From contig JAYJMM010000094.1 in assembly GCA_037349105.1 (NCBI GenBank), positions 2,170,001 through 2,234,000 on the forward strand: a DNA stretch of 64,000 nt. Reading direction: 5' to 3'. The stretch is from Limnomonas spitsbergensis. Lineage: Eukaryota > Chlorophyta > Chlorophyceae > Chlamydomonadales. The notes beneath the pieces were generated by a model. That model saw only the letters and a program-made list of their open reading frames with translations, had not been told where the DNA came from and ran no database searches. The translations under genes and the position numbers were made by a program. This document shows positions 39,668-52,200 of this stretch, piece after piece (positions within the stretch are counted from its first letter, which is position 1; each line of letters opens with the position of its first letter).

Positions 39668-41541
39668 CAGATTCAAAGTAGACGAGCAAATTGCAGCTGA
39701 TTTTTGGGTGCTTCAGCTACAATTCAGCTACAAGAGGCCTGGTGCTGTAAGCCCTGCTGCTTAAATACATGGTAGCAAGATACGGCACAGATTCAGCCGG
39801 ATTGTGCTACCATGCTTTTATAATGACCATAGGCTGTTGAAGGTTTCGTGTCATTGGCCCATTGATTTGGTTTGCTCCAGTGTTGCACATTGGCCTGCCA
39901 AGTATGGTATAGTGCGCTAAAAATAAATTATCAAGACCGGGGCAAATTGCTGGGCATGCTCTGGCCTGATGATTTCGCAGTGGCTGAAAAATTGTATTGT
40001 ACGCGGGTCTTGAATGCGCGAAGATTAATCATGCTACCAATGCTGAATGTTGAAAATTCACCTGCGCACAACCTGCCCATGCATCTGTTTATACCGCACC
40101 CCACATAATGGCAGGTGTCGCTGATGCGACAAAAGTAAGGTACATAGCAAAGACTTACGGTATATTCAGTGCACAACAGACCATCTTTGGCAGGCCGCTG
40201 GTCAGCCACCTCTGGCTTGGTCGATGGCGACCCAACCTTGACAGGCCTACCGGATGCAAAGGCTGAGGCCTAGGGTACAACGCTTCCTGCATCAAGACCC
40301 CTTAGCCCCAAGCCGCAAAGCAGCGGAACTGTTGATGAAGCTTGAAATTAAAACTTGAATACCGGTACTGATGAATGATGATGCTTAAATACAAAATGGA
40401 GCTGGCCATGATGTGAACCTGTCTGACAGGCTTACAGAGCTAAAGGACAACCAGGGGGCTTAGACCACCCAATAGGCTGATGAGATGCGCCTTGGTCTGG
40501 AACAGTATGCATGGTTTGGTGGTCTGAGGCTCTGAGCTGGTGAGGGTGCCGCACATCGACATCCCTTGTGCTGTCAACTAACGATGCTTTCAAAAGCAGG
40601 CTATAATGGCATTGTCCAGTGTCCACTCATGTTAGATCAATCACAACCATCTTTGTTCATTGGTTCATCATGGGTGGACTGACCGACTGCCAGCTTGTGC
40701 AGCTTTGATGTCGGAACCCTTGAAAAAGTTGCAAGATACCGTAAATTGAGTGCTCGATAATTTAGTATTGATACTGTGGACGCTGGCTGCTAGTTGTTCT
40801 TTCCTTGCCTTTAAGCAGTGCATTCGTTGCCGTTCAACACACATTCCGCAGAAACAGAAGCGGTCGCAGTCGGAGCAAGAATTTTGTCAGCAGATGAACA
40901 AGGTTTCGTAAGAAATATGATGACGTTTATTCCCTCGCTGCTGGCGTCAGCGGGCTATGGGTCAACGTTTGATATTTTTCAAACTGAACCCTGAACCAGG
41001 ACCCCGTTCTCGAAGTCCAATCGCAGGCATAAAGTTCGCCCCGAAATCTTCCCCTCAGAAACCCCCTTGCTCGGTAAATTTATTTACCCACGTCCTATCT
41101 TCAAGTAAGTAATTACTACTGTCCTCGAACTATGAAACGAACACTATTTTGGCTTCCTCACTTGGCCTGGACTGAAATTGCCTGCACTGAAGTACCCCTG
41201 CATGCCTTCGAATCCGTCCATTGAGGATTGAGGGTCATATCGCCGACACTACCCTATCCCTTCATTCATGCATTCCTCACAGTCCTCAGCTTGATTCTGA
41301 CCGACTAGACTTTTCCCACGCAGGTTTCTTCCCTTTCCGTCTCCATCAAAATCAAGGTCAGTGTGGGCCAGCTTTTACATGCAGCACTGCGGGGATATCG
41401 CAATGGAGAGCAATGGAGATACTGTCGAAGTCAAATGTCCATTCGTTTCACGATGTGCCCAAGCAACTCGCACTTTCGAATCTCTGCCTACGTATGGGGA
41501 CAATGACTGATCGGTCAACGCTGTCCATCTTCCGCAGAAAA
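39668..41541. other. Intergenic region and 5' flank of the HMG-box gene
   Basis: No supported gene. A fragment resembling the 16641-type MITE lies near 40180-40275 (CATCTTTGGCAGGCCGCTGG). The final bases before the ATG (CTTCCGCAG) look like an acceptor, so a 5' UTR intron is possible. Confidence 0.4.
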
Positions 41542-42197
41542 ATGCCTAAGGCATCAAAGGTCGCAACGAAGCCTGCTAAGAAGGAGAAGAAGGAGAAGGA
41601 CCCTAATGCACCCAAGAAGCCTTTGGGAGCATACATGTTCTTCTGCGCAGCCATGCGACCGAGTATGAAGAAGGATTTCCCCGATCTCAAGGTATGTCGA
41701 TTGGGAGCAGTCCAAGTTTGCACATCCACAAGCACATCCACGCGGATGGCATGCCACGGCAGCGCTGTTTCACCATTGTCTTCATGGTATTGCTTGTGCA
41801 TGAAAGGATCATGCCCATGTGCATGCACTGAGCCTGATCATGCAACAATGTATGTACCTTAGGCCTTGTACGCCAGGTGCAAAGGGGAAGTTGACACACC
41901 TGCATACCTACCTTCTTGCAAAGCCATGTTGATGGCTACATGAAACCTTCTACGTGCACTGATACACCGTGGGCAACCATGCTGGCTATTGCTGGTGCAT
42001 GCAAACAACACGTCGGTGCTCAACACGGACAAACATGTACCTGACGTGACCTCTTTTGCCTGTAGATTACAGAGATGGCCAGCAAGCTGGGAGCTGCCTG
42101 GAAGGAGCTTGATGACAAGCAGAAGAAGAAGTACCAAGACCAGGCTGAGGCAGACAAGGATAGGTACAAGACCGACATGGAGAGCTACAGCAAATAG
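41542..42197 (+). CDS. HMG-box DNA-bending chromatin protein (NHP6/HMGB type), 93 aa
   Basis: There are two exons, 41542-41691 and 42066-42197, joined in phase 0 at a GTATGT donor and a TGTAG acceptor. The protein has a short basic leader (MPKASKVATKPAKKEKKEK), then one HMG box: DPNAPKKPLGAYMFF, then ITEMASKLGAAWKELDDKQK and YQDQAEADKDRYKTDMESY. The conserved P-KPLGAYMFF strip and the tryptophan of helix 2 are present. The size matches yeast NHP6 and small plant HMGBs. Such proteins bind the DNA minor groove without sequence specificity and bend it, in chromatin. The upstream in-frame extension to 41221 is not needed and is interrupted by the acceptor-like CCGCAG. Confidence 0.93.
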
Positions 42198-43626
42198 TTA
42201 ATGATGCAGCTTTGTGTCTTGCCCCCATCTACCTGACGTGTATCTTTGACTTATAATTAGGGAACTACAGCAAAAAGTTGCTATGCAGCCATGCGCCATC
42301 TCCCGTCATTGACTTGCCATGTATCTTCTCGACCAACAGTATCATCCTAAATTTGCTGGACCTACCAACTGATATCTGCCTTTCATTTTTTGTGCAACCT
42401 ATTTTGCATTGAACTCATCAACTTGCCCAGCGGCATCATCCATGTGGCATCAACCTTGTCTTGTTTTCCTCAACTGTTGTCGAGTTTGACGTGTTCATTT
42501 TCTTCAAGAGTCACTGTACCGGTATATAAAGAAGAGGAATGATAATGCAATGAACACTATGATGGTCCCATACAGACCTCAGATGGTGACTGCCATCTGG
42601 TCAGCAATAGTATGTTCCATTTTCAGCGATGGAGTGTCATGGCTCTCTGGCATCAATTATCGTATATATTGAGGGAGGCAACATCATTGCTGACAAGCCG
42701 CGTGAGTGGATCTATATTCTTTATCCCATTAGCGGAATCCTAGTCTTGATGAGGGATCAAAATTCGTGCTGTGTTGTAAGCTGGACAAGGCATGTCCTCT
42801 TGTCGGCAATGCAAAAGGAACCCTGGCCTGTTTATGAATCAAAACACAATCTTGGAACGAAAACGTGCCAACACCTCCACTTGGATACAATGTGGTCATG
42901 TCTCTTGGTCACTTTGCGCAGATGCTCTTTGGCCTGTTTCGCCCTGGATCCTGTGACACCCCAAATATGCTCCTCCTGAGTCTGGGACATTCTGGCTGCT
43001 GAAGGCATGTTATGAGGGATGAATTCCACCTTACAAGCTGAAGGGCAGACAGATGATTGCAGACTCAATAGACAATGACTGCACTATTGGCAACCGACTG
43101 AGTTAACAGGAAGTAAGTAGTGTGGAAAAAACTGGATACCAACGAACATCAAGGTTCATTCCAGTTATGCTGCATCCATGCCGTAAGGAGTCCCTACTTT
43201 ATGACGTTTCACCTCTGGGCCCTGCTCAAAAAAAGTGTCCCTAGTGACTGACCAGCCTTCAGGGACAGACAGCACTTAACAGCGGCAGGCAGATCGAAAC
43301 ATAAAAACGGCTGTCCATGCTGCGCAGCAAACAAGATCCATGAAACCAAGTCACGACCGCACCCGTCTAATACTATTTACTCGGGGAGGGCCCTATGCTT
43401 AGCATCATTACCTTTCTATCGCCCATCTATTCCCATTCCGCTGCCGTGGTGTACGAAGAGTTCATGTGCGCCCATTGGCCGCCGACGTCCCTGCCACTTC
43501 TCTTCCTTTCCCTTACCCTGCGGCCTCATTTTTGGCGGCTCCACCCTAGACAAGCTGACATGCGCCAACCGACATGACAAAACCTAAGACAGGCACACAT
43601 CCGCCGCGGCGATCATCTCATCCAGC
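42198..43626. other. 3' flanks of convergent HMG-box and plastid L4 genes
   Basis: A duplicate of the HMG stop region lies at 42262-42290 (GGGAACTACAGCAAAAAGTT versus GAGAGCTACAGCAAATAGTT), so the last exon end was tandem-copied. TGTAA, the usual chlamydomonad polyadenylation signal, occurs at about 42775 (plus). A single end of the 29706-type MITE family is at 43199-43240. No gene seen. Confidence 0.45.
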
Positions 43627-46543
43627 TTACACGGCGGCGGCCTCCACAGCCTCCTCGGCCTCAGCTGCCTCCCCGTAGAAGGAGTTGATGTGCGCCAGCG
43701 CCTCGTGCTCGATGAGAATCTTGTCGGCGTGCAACACATCAAAGACACCGATGGCGTCGGCCGTGTTGATCGTCAGCTTTGCGATGTTGCGCCCCGCCAG
43801 CATCACATCCGCGTTCACCTCGCGGAGGATGAGCAGCGTCTTGCGCTCGTTGTCAATCCCAACCTGTGCGCATCGCACATTATTGTATATTTAATCAAGC
43901 CATACGCTTGATTACACCGAAAACCGGGCGCTGCCACCACTGCGCCATTGGAGATTAAACCTTGACCAGCCTACAGCCAGCAGCCCGTACAACAGAGCTT
44001 CATGCACTGAGCCTTGCCGGCCTCAGGCCCGGGTGCAGCTTGAGTGTAGCTGACAGATCCTAAACGAACCACTGCTGCATCTTCAGAGGAGAGGCAGCCC
44101 TTTCAAAGCTGTATAGCAACGCAGCTGGGCCATCCGCAGCACGGCAGCACAGAGGACCACGGCACAAGATCATGAATGCTTGAGCCCATGCAGAGGCTAA
44201 ACAAGCAACCGCGCAAGGAAATATCACAAACACAAGGAAATAGCATACGGCAAAGGGCGCTGCATTGAGCAAGACGGGCCTTACACAGGTACTACAGCCA
44301 CCTCAAAAAGCCATCACACCTATCACACCTATCAGCACGCGGCTGTGGGCCTTGCATCGAGTTAAGCCGACAATGAGGAAGAGCTATCACTTCTGTCAGC
44401 ACTCGCTGGCGAACCACGGGACCTTTAAGTGTAACATCTGCGACATGTTATCACACCTTCTGCAACATCTGCTGTGCAACAACAGCAACACCGGCAGCAT
44501 CTGTAACTGACCTTCTGAAGCAGCGCCAACAAGCTTTTCGTCTTCTTGTCCGCGACTTGTCCCTGCAAGCAGCACCGAGAGGCAAGTGTGCTCGAACCTG
44601 CAGCCCAACAACAAACAAATGCTCCTGCTTCGATTTTGGGACCAGCAAGCTAGATGCCTTCTTGTCCGCAAACTCAAGAATCACACTGTTTACACCAGCA
44701 CACTCCCCACCAACTTAAAATCAACCGAGGTGCTCTGTATCGCTGTGGCCCACACACCCTCACACCATTCACACATACACCCTCTTGGTATCACACCATT
44801 GGTCTGCAGGCTTCCACATCATTCATACAGACTTGCTCACACCATTCACACATACATCAATCTCACCACCACACTTCCTGCCTACATCACGCCCTTTACG
44901 TCACAGTGGCCAGCACCCCACTCACACCGTTCACACATGTAATCACACCATTCACACACACCCTCCCACAATTCGGACCTGCAGACTCTCCACCACCATG
45001 ACGTCACCCGAGGCGCTCTGCAGCGCAGTGGCCAGTGCCAAGCGGCGCTCTTTTTTGTTCATCTTGATCTTCCAGTCTTTAGGCTGCGGGAGGAGGATGG
45101 TGTGTGGAGGGGGGGATCAGTGTGTGTGCGTGTTTCAGGGGGCTGGGTGTGAGGAGAGGTAGGACTTTGTGTAAGAGGCTACGTGTGGAAAGTTATAGGA
45201 GGAGGGGCCAGCAAGACCTGCTGCATGGTCACCGGCTTTATGCCAGTCAAGGTTTAGCCGCCATCGGTCAGTGACCTGTGGCCGGCACAGAGGGTCTAGT
45301 GCGCACTGACATCATGTCAGCAGTCAAGGGTGGGCATGTCCCAGCCTTACCCTAAACACTGCCCAGCACAGAGGACAGGGAGGGTGCCCCGTGTACAAAT
45401 GCATACAGCTATCCCAGTCTGACAGGTGTATCAATGGGCGAATGTCGACGCTAGTACGAGGTCCTCTCAAGAGGTCAGGCTGTGACGAGCTGGGTCATAT
45501 ATTAGAGGCATGGTGTGCACGCTTGTTCTCAATACCAGTAACCATGATGTGCAAACTGCAGCTGTCGCTTGAGATGGACTTCAGGTTCGCAAAGCTTCCC
45601 CGCCGCCATGCTGCATGGGACTTGCCAAAGAGGGAGGGGGGAAGCCCGGGACAATGTCAGGTGGGTGATGCATCCTCCCTCTTGTGCTGCCCTGCATCCC
45701 TTCTTACATACCATCCAGGGCCTTGCCGATTACGGCCCATACGGTACAGAGGCTGAATTACGTAGCTGAGTTTCAGTCACCGCAATTTCAAGTCAAATCC
45801 AGCTACTTAACCAGTACGGGACCGTAATAACTTGGACGGTTTCTGAATAACAACGCGATTGCACAGCACTGATATCATCCCCTTGCATGCCTCTGCACAC
45901 CCGTATCCCCCTTGAATCCCCCCATGTAGCATGGCTTTCGGTGCATGCTGTTGTCGTGACTGCGCACCTTGGGGCCGAAGCTGACACCGCCACCAGCGAA
46001 CAGCGGAGAGGTGGAGCTTCCTCGTCGTGCATTACCGGTACCCTTCTGTGCATATGGCTTCTTGCCTCCACCACGAACCTCGGATCTCGTCAGGCAGCTG
46101 GCCGTGCCCTAAGAGCGAGAGGCAGAGACAATCAGCATTGAGCCCCACATAGGTGATGATTTCGCGATGACTCGACATGTCCGGCTTTAGTAGGGAGAGG
46201 AGCGAGTGCGCCGCAATGATGGGTCAGCCACGGCATCTTGATGCCGAAGCCGGAGGAACAGCTTGTAGACACAACCATCAGCTAGCGAGAAAAAAGCTCG
46301 CTTGCTTACCCTTCGAGCGTTCTGCTGCACCATGACCAAATATCTGTGGACCAGGCCTCGTGCAGAGTCTTCAGCCACCTTCACAGCCAAATCCTCGGTG
46401 CCCTTGTCGGCTCCATCAAGAGACTTTACAGGGACGGCGACAGTGCGGAGAGCAGATGCCCTGCACACCAGCGCTTGTCTGTTGGCGACGGCTGGCCTGA
46501 TGGCAGCCCTGCCGGCAACAGCAGGCCTGAAAGATGCTTGCAT
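43627..46543 (-). CDS. Plastid ribosomal protein L4 (uL4c), nucleus-encoded, 255 aa
   Basis: This is a structural protein of the 50S chloroplast ribosome near the exit tunnel. Exons in reading order are 46543-46310, 46108-45968, 45083-44979, 44562-44512 and 43863-43627; all joins are phase 0. Exon 1 has an Ala/Arg-rich transit-like leader ([20 protein letters not shown]), then [12 protein letters not shown]. Exon 2 holds the L4 signature [20 protein letters not shown] and [14 protein letters not shown]. Exon 3 is [20 protein letters not shown]. Exon 4 is [15 protein letters not shown]. Exon 5 is [12 protein letters not shown] through [18 protein letters not shown], with an Ala/Glu tail typical of plastid forms. 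The stop codon lies inside TGTAA. Ghost copies of exons 3 and 4 sit in the introns. Confidence 0.95.
43925..44056 (+). mobile_element. Fragment of the 16641-type MITE
   Basis: It contains GATTAAACCTTGACCAGCCT and ends GCAGCTTGAGTGTAGCTGAC, the family right-hand core. It is inserted in the last intron of the plastid L4 gene. Confidence 0.6.
44430..44700 (-). repeat. Ghost copies of plastid L4 exon 4 and its donor
   Basis: On the minus strand a frame upstream of exon 4 reads [15 protein letters not shown] (about 44670-44625), a decayed copy of [15 protein letters not shown]. Downstream of exon 4, ATGTTGCAGAAGGTGTG near 44450-44470 echoes the exon end CTGCTTCAGAAGGTCAG. Confidence 0.75.
44715..44978 (-). 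repeat. Decayed plastid L4 exon 3 copies and CA-rich intron
   Basis: On the plus strand CCGAGGTGCTCTGTATCGCT with GTGGCC (44725-44752) mirrors exon 3 sequence CCGAGGCGCTCTGCAGCGCA with GTGGCC at 45008. CACACCATTCACACA-type repeats fill the rest. Confidence 0.65.
45729..45828. mobile_element. 100-bp MITE-like element
   Basis: It begins ATTACGGCCCATACGG and ends GTACGGGACCGTAAT, inverted over about 10 bp. The interior TACGTAGCTGAGTTTCAGTC is shared with the copy at 57535-57630. It sits in an intron of plastid L4. Confidence 0.7.
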
Positions 46544-46950
46544 TATGGGATATAATTGAGGCTGGGTGCCAGTGACGGCCAGGGTGACGACGCAACACTC
46601 ACTCTCACTGATGAAGTGTGAAATGTATGGACATTGCTGCAGCGTCGGTTTTAGCGGAGGCCTCCATGGAGGCTGTCAAAAAGTCAGACTGCGTCGAATT
46701 GGGACTTCTCCTAATTCAACCATCTGCACGCATATGCAAAGCTTCTGCGTTTTTCTTATGTCAAGAACCTATCTTGACGGCGTCAACGTCGATTTGGGTT
46801 TTCGTATATGCCGGCCACCCCCGTGCCCCCCCCCCCAGCCACGCCCAACCTGGAAGGCCGTGGCCGACGTATTTTATTTAGTACTGTGTTCGTCCTGTCG
46901 CTTTCATGCTGCACGTGTACAGAATCACATTGCGTACATAAATAGTGGGT
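46544..46950. other. 5' flank of the plastid L4 gene
   Basis: The promoter and 5' UTR of L4 presumably lie here. 46826-46880 has a C run, a CCACGCCCAACC block and a TATTTTATTTAGTACTG stretch; the CACGCCCAACC block also recurs in the adjacent 720-bp units. Otherwise nothing recognised. Confidence 0.4.
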
Positions 46951-49104
46951 GATATTGATATCTGGGTTTTTCTCAGCCGGGGTCAATGAGCTTTCGTCTC
47001 CCAACCATGCTGGCATGACTGCATGGGCCATGCAGCAAGTCAGCTCACTTGGGTAAGGCGCCCGGCTCCAGGATGAGGACACTGACATAACACCAGTTCC
47101 AGGAACAGGTGTAGTCCTACCGTATATTGTATCCATCCACCGTGCCAATTACAGTGGCGTCAAGTCATGCTAGCAGACCCCGTCGAAATTCGACCTCCTT
47201 CCGACCACGCCCAACCCCAGCAGGCCGTAGCTGTCGATTCTCATTACCTCCCGCTGTCCTATTTATTTTAACAAAATGTCACAAATTCACAGTTCGCTAG
47301 CTGGTTAACGTCCCATAGCCTTGTCGATGCACGCATAGGTTCCATGCACCTTCGGGCGCCCTATGGACGCAATCCGCCGATCTGTCGAAAACATGGTGAG
47401 GCTTCGCACAGCATCAACTCCAGCACACCACCGGTAGTATGATGAATCACGAAGATTTTTTAGAATGTGATGCATGGCCCTGTCAGCAACAACCTAGCCG
47501 CCTTGCATCATTGCCATGCCCGCAGCAGGAAAACGGAGCCACGTCGCCCCGTCACTGCCAATAGGGTTCGCCAGAGCAGCTTCGACACATAGCTGTGCCA
47601 CTCAGCCAGCAGCAGAACCAAGTGCCTCAGGGCTCCATGACACCCAGCAAAGCAAGGACAGCGGGATATTGATATTGATATCTGGGTTTTTCTCAGCCGG
47701 GGTCAATGAGCTTTCGTCTCCCAACCATGCTGGCATGACTGCATGGGCCATGCAGCAAGTCAGCTCACTTGGGTAAGGCGCCCGGCTCCAGGATGAGGAC
47801 ACTGACATAACACCAGTTCCAGGAACAGGTGTAGTCCTACCGTATATTGTATCCATCCACCGTGCCAATTACAGTGGCGTCAAGTCATGCTAGCAGACCC
47901 CGTCGAAATTCGACCTCCTTCCGACCACGCCCAACCCCAGCAGGCCGTAGCTGTCGATTCTCATTACCTCCCGCTGTCCTATTTATTTTAACAAAATGTC
48001 ACAAATTCACAGTTCGCTAGCTGGTTAACGTCCCATAGCCTTGTCGATGCACGCATAGGTTCCATGCACCTTCGGGCGCCCTATGGACGCAATCCGCCGA
48101 TCTGTCGAAAACATGGTGAGGCTTCGCACAGCATCAACTCCAGCACACCACCGGTAGTATGATGAATCACGAAGATTTTTTAGAATTTGATGCATGGCCC
48201 TGTCAGCAACAACCTAGCCGCCTTGCATCATTGCCATGCCCGCAGCAGGAAAACGGAGCCACGTCGCCCTGTCACTGCCAATAGGGTTCGCCAGAGCAGC
48301 TTCGACACATAGCTGTGCCACTCAGCCAGCAGCAGAACCAAGTGCCTCAGGGCTCCATGACACCCAGCAAAGCAAGGACAGCGGGATATTGATATTGATA
48401 TCTGGGTTTTTCTCAGCCGGGGTCAATGAGCTTTCGTCTCCCAACCATGCTGGCATGACTGCATGGGCCATGCAGCAAGTCAGCTCACTTGGGTAAGGCG
48501 CCCGGCTCCAGGATGAGGACACTGACATAACACCAGTTCCAGGAACAGGTGTAGTCCTACCGTATATTGTATCCATCCACCGTGCCAATTACAGTGGCGT
48601 CAAGTCATGCTAGCAGACCCCGTCGAAATTCGACCTCCTTCCGACCACGCCCAACCCCAGCAGGCCGTAGCTGTCGATTCTCATTACCTCCCGCTGTCCT
48701 ATTTATTTTAACAAAATGTCACAAATTCACAGTTCGCTAGCTGGTTAACGTCCCATAGCCTTGTCGATGCACGCATAGGTTCCATGCACCTTCGGGCGCC
48801 CTATGGACGCAATCCGCCGATCTGTCGAAAACATGGTGAGGCTTCGCACAGCATCAACTCCAGCACACCACCGGTAGTATGATGAATCACGAAGATTTTT
48901 TAGAATTTGATGCATGGCCCTGTCAGCAACAACCTAGCCGCCTTGCATCATTGCCATGCCCGCAGCAGGAAAACGGAGCCACGTCGCCCTGTCACTGCCA
49001 ATAGGGTTCGCCAGAGCAGCTTCGACACATAGCTGTGCCACTCAGCCAGCAGCAGAACCAAGTGCCTCAGGGCTCCATGACACCCAGCAAAGCAAGGACA
49101 GCGG
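46951..49104. repeat. Three tandem 720-bp units
   Basis: Unit starts (GATATTGATATCTGGGTTTT) fall at 46951, 47671 and 48391, an exact 720-bp period. The third ends near 49104 at AGCAAGGACAGCGG. Only a few single-base differences were seen (for example GAATGTGAT versus GAATTTGAT, and CGCCCCGTC versus CGCCCTGTC). Each contains the same short open frames on both strands, none with a recognisable family. It is a recent triplication of non-coding sequence. Confidence 0.95.
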
Positions 49105-49286
49105 TGCCTCATGGCCCTGCCAGCATGCCAGCAAGGGACGCAGCAGTGCAGCTGCAGCTCCTGGCCCTATCAGGAGCGGGACAGAAGCAAGGCCAATGAA
49201 GCTCATGGTGCCGTGTAAGCTTGCAAGGGCAACCAAAGGACAGCTGTGCCGCCTGGCCCTGTCAGCAGCGAGGCCGTTGTAGCTTA

Positions 49287-52200
49287 TTATGGCCCCTTGA
49301 ATGCTGGCAAGGGCAGGGGGTTGAGCGGGTCTTGAACCCGGAAGTGGAAGATGAGGTCGTCACTCTTGCGCCAAATGAATTGCTTGACGGACGCCAGGCT
49401 CATTTCGTAAGGCACAGCCTGGCAACAGTGGGAGCGAAGCAGGGAGGGGGAGAGGGGCATTTGAGGGAAGGAGGACAGTGTGAGCAAGGAGTGGGCGAGG
49501 GAGAGGGAGAGGGGCATAAGAGGTAGGGAGGGAACAATGGAACAGATGAAATCCATGTCGTGGTATTTACCGTAACCTCAGCCCAGATCCATCGCCAACC
49601 CACCATGCCATAGCCGAGCAGCTTCAGGACAAGCCAACCACCCTAAACCCTAAATCTCTGGATTCCCCGCTAGCCAGTGGTCCATCTTTCGAGGCTTGGC
49701 TTTAGTCCATCTTCGTTTCAGATAAGTTCCAACTCCCAGCCAGAGGCGTGGTGTACGACCTACCAAGCTGCATGGGCCTGTCAATTACATGACACCTCTG
49801 GGCCGTGCTGAAAAGGCTCGGCCGATTGGGCGCCCGACTGCATGGGCCTGCATCAACGGCATTGTTCAGATTCCGCCCCGATCAGGCTTTTAGCAGCCCA
49901 CCCAAGGCGGACTCGCTGCCGGAAAAGTCAGCACTGCCACCAACGCACCATGCCATTGCAGAGAAGCTCGAGGACCAGCGGCGGCGGCCCGGGCCCTGGG
50001 GGTGGCGGCTGAACAGGGGCATGGGCGGGCCGCTTGAGATATTGGGGCCGCATCTCCATATGAACATTGATGTCTTGCAGCTTGGTGAGGCAGTACAACG
50101 CAACTTTGTGCACCTGGCGGTACAGCAGCGGTGGGAAATCAGATGGGAAATCAGGCGCAGAAATTCTGCTGCCGCACCTCCGTGTATACGAAACGGTTTT
50201 GCGGCTTGGAAAGACAACCCGACGCTCCTTTGTCGTCCTGAGGGCAGGCCAGGCAGTAGGTGCAGCGGCAGTTGGGACCTAGGGGGGGTCGAGTTCAGCT
50301 ACTCCCCCCCCCCTCCCAGCTACTACTTCAACAGGAGCCAGGGTGGACAAGAGGGCACAAGAGCAGGCCAGGTAATAGACGCGGCAGCAGCTAGGGACCA
50401 AGGGTTTAAGGGTTCAGCTATCAATAAAACAGGAATCTGGGTGGACCTCAGGGCGGGCCAGGTAGCAGGTGGGGTCTCCTAGGTAGTAGTGCTGCCTACA
50501 CATGGTCCACCCAGCTGTTGGCCATGATGCAGCAAGTGTAGCTGTGTAGGACCCGAAGCTTACCTGTAGTGTAGCTGTTTAGTAACCGAAGCTTACCTGT
50601 AGTGTAGCTGAAGTGTAGCTATGGCGCACTCAAATAAGCAAATGCTCTGTCCCTCCACCTGCAGGATCCTAGCCTAGTTGAGGGAGGGTTCAATCACTCC
50701 TTCATTTCAGCTGATCAACCGCCGTCAGCAACTCAGTCCTGCCCCTCAGCTCTGCCTCTCAGCTCTGCACCACTCTACACCTAACTGCAGGATCCTAGGA
50801 GCGTTGAGGGAGGGTGCAATCACTCCTACAATTAAGCTGAGCAACTACCGTCAGCAACTTAGTCCTGCCCCTCAGCTCTGCACCACTCTACGCCTACCTG
50901 CAAGATCCTAGGCGCATTAAGCTTGCTTTGCATCAGAGTGGGCATGTCTGAGCCCTCCTCCGGCACAAGGATGAATGCCAGCTTGGCCTCCTAAAAGCAT
51001 AAGGGAAGGGTTCAGGATTCAGGGCGTAGGGCTGAGCTTGCTCCCCATCAGCGTGGGCATGATCCAGCCTTTCTCAGACAGAAACAAGAAGGGTGAATAC
51101 CAGCTTGGCCTCCTTCAATGGAGCAGGGGCAGGAGTATCACAGCAGCAGGTCAGCACTCAAGCGTGGGCATGTCCCAGCCCATCTCGGGCACAAGGGTGA
51201 ACGGTGAAGTGTACTTTTGTGAACTTTTTACAGTCCAGCGGGGCATCACATTTTATATTTTGATGCATGGGACTCGTGCACGTAAACCGGTACATGCACT
51301 AGATACGCTAGGACAGCGAGCGAAAAACATTGACCCCCCTGGGCAAGCAACCAACACACAACCACCGAGCAGTAGCGTGGGAATGAACCCGATAGTGCAG
51401 CAGATTAGTCCCAGCCATAGAACATGACGTGGGTGCAAAAGAGTTCGGTTCGGAATACCTGTGAATACCAGCTTGACTTCCTTCAGTGAAATTGGGACAG
51501 AAGTACAGCAGCAGCATGTCAGCAGTTGTGGGTGGGCATGTCTGAGCCCCCACCTCTATCCATTCATTCCCCCCACCTTAGGCGTCACATTGGCCCCCCT
51601 CAACACTGCCTCCACTTCTATCCATTCATCCCCCCCACCTTAGGCGTCACATTGGCCCCCCTCAGCACCGCCTCCACCTCTATCCATTCATTCCCCCCAC
51701 CTTAGGCGTCACATTGGCCCCCCTCAGCACCGCCTCCACTTCTATCCATTCATTCCCCCCACCTTAGGCGTCACATTGGCCCCCCGCAACACCGCCTCCA
51801 CTACTATCCTTTCATGCCCCCCACCTTAGGCGTCACATTGGCCCCCCTCAACACCGCCTCCACCTCTATCCATTCATTCCCCCCACCTTAGGCGTCACAT
51901 TGGCCCCCCTCAACACTGCCTCCACTTCTATCCATTCATTCCCCCCACCTTAGGCGTCACATTGGCCCCCCTCAGCACCGCCTCCACTACTATCCATTCA
52001 TTCCCCACACCTTAGGCGTCACATTGGCCCCCCTCAGCACCGCCTCCACTACTATCCATTCATTCCCCCCACCTTAGGCGTCACATTGGCCTCCCTCAAC
52101 ACCGCCTCCACTTCTATCCATTCATTCCCCCCACCTTAGGCGTCACATTGGCCCCCCTCAGCACCGCCTCCACTACTATCCATTCATTCCCCCCCCTTAG

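Noticed and set aside
47516..49282. Repeated 86-108-codon frame present in each 720-bp unit
   Set aside because: Repetition simply reflects the DNA triplication; there is no family match, and an antisense frame of similar length is equally conserved.
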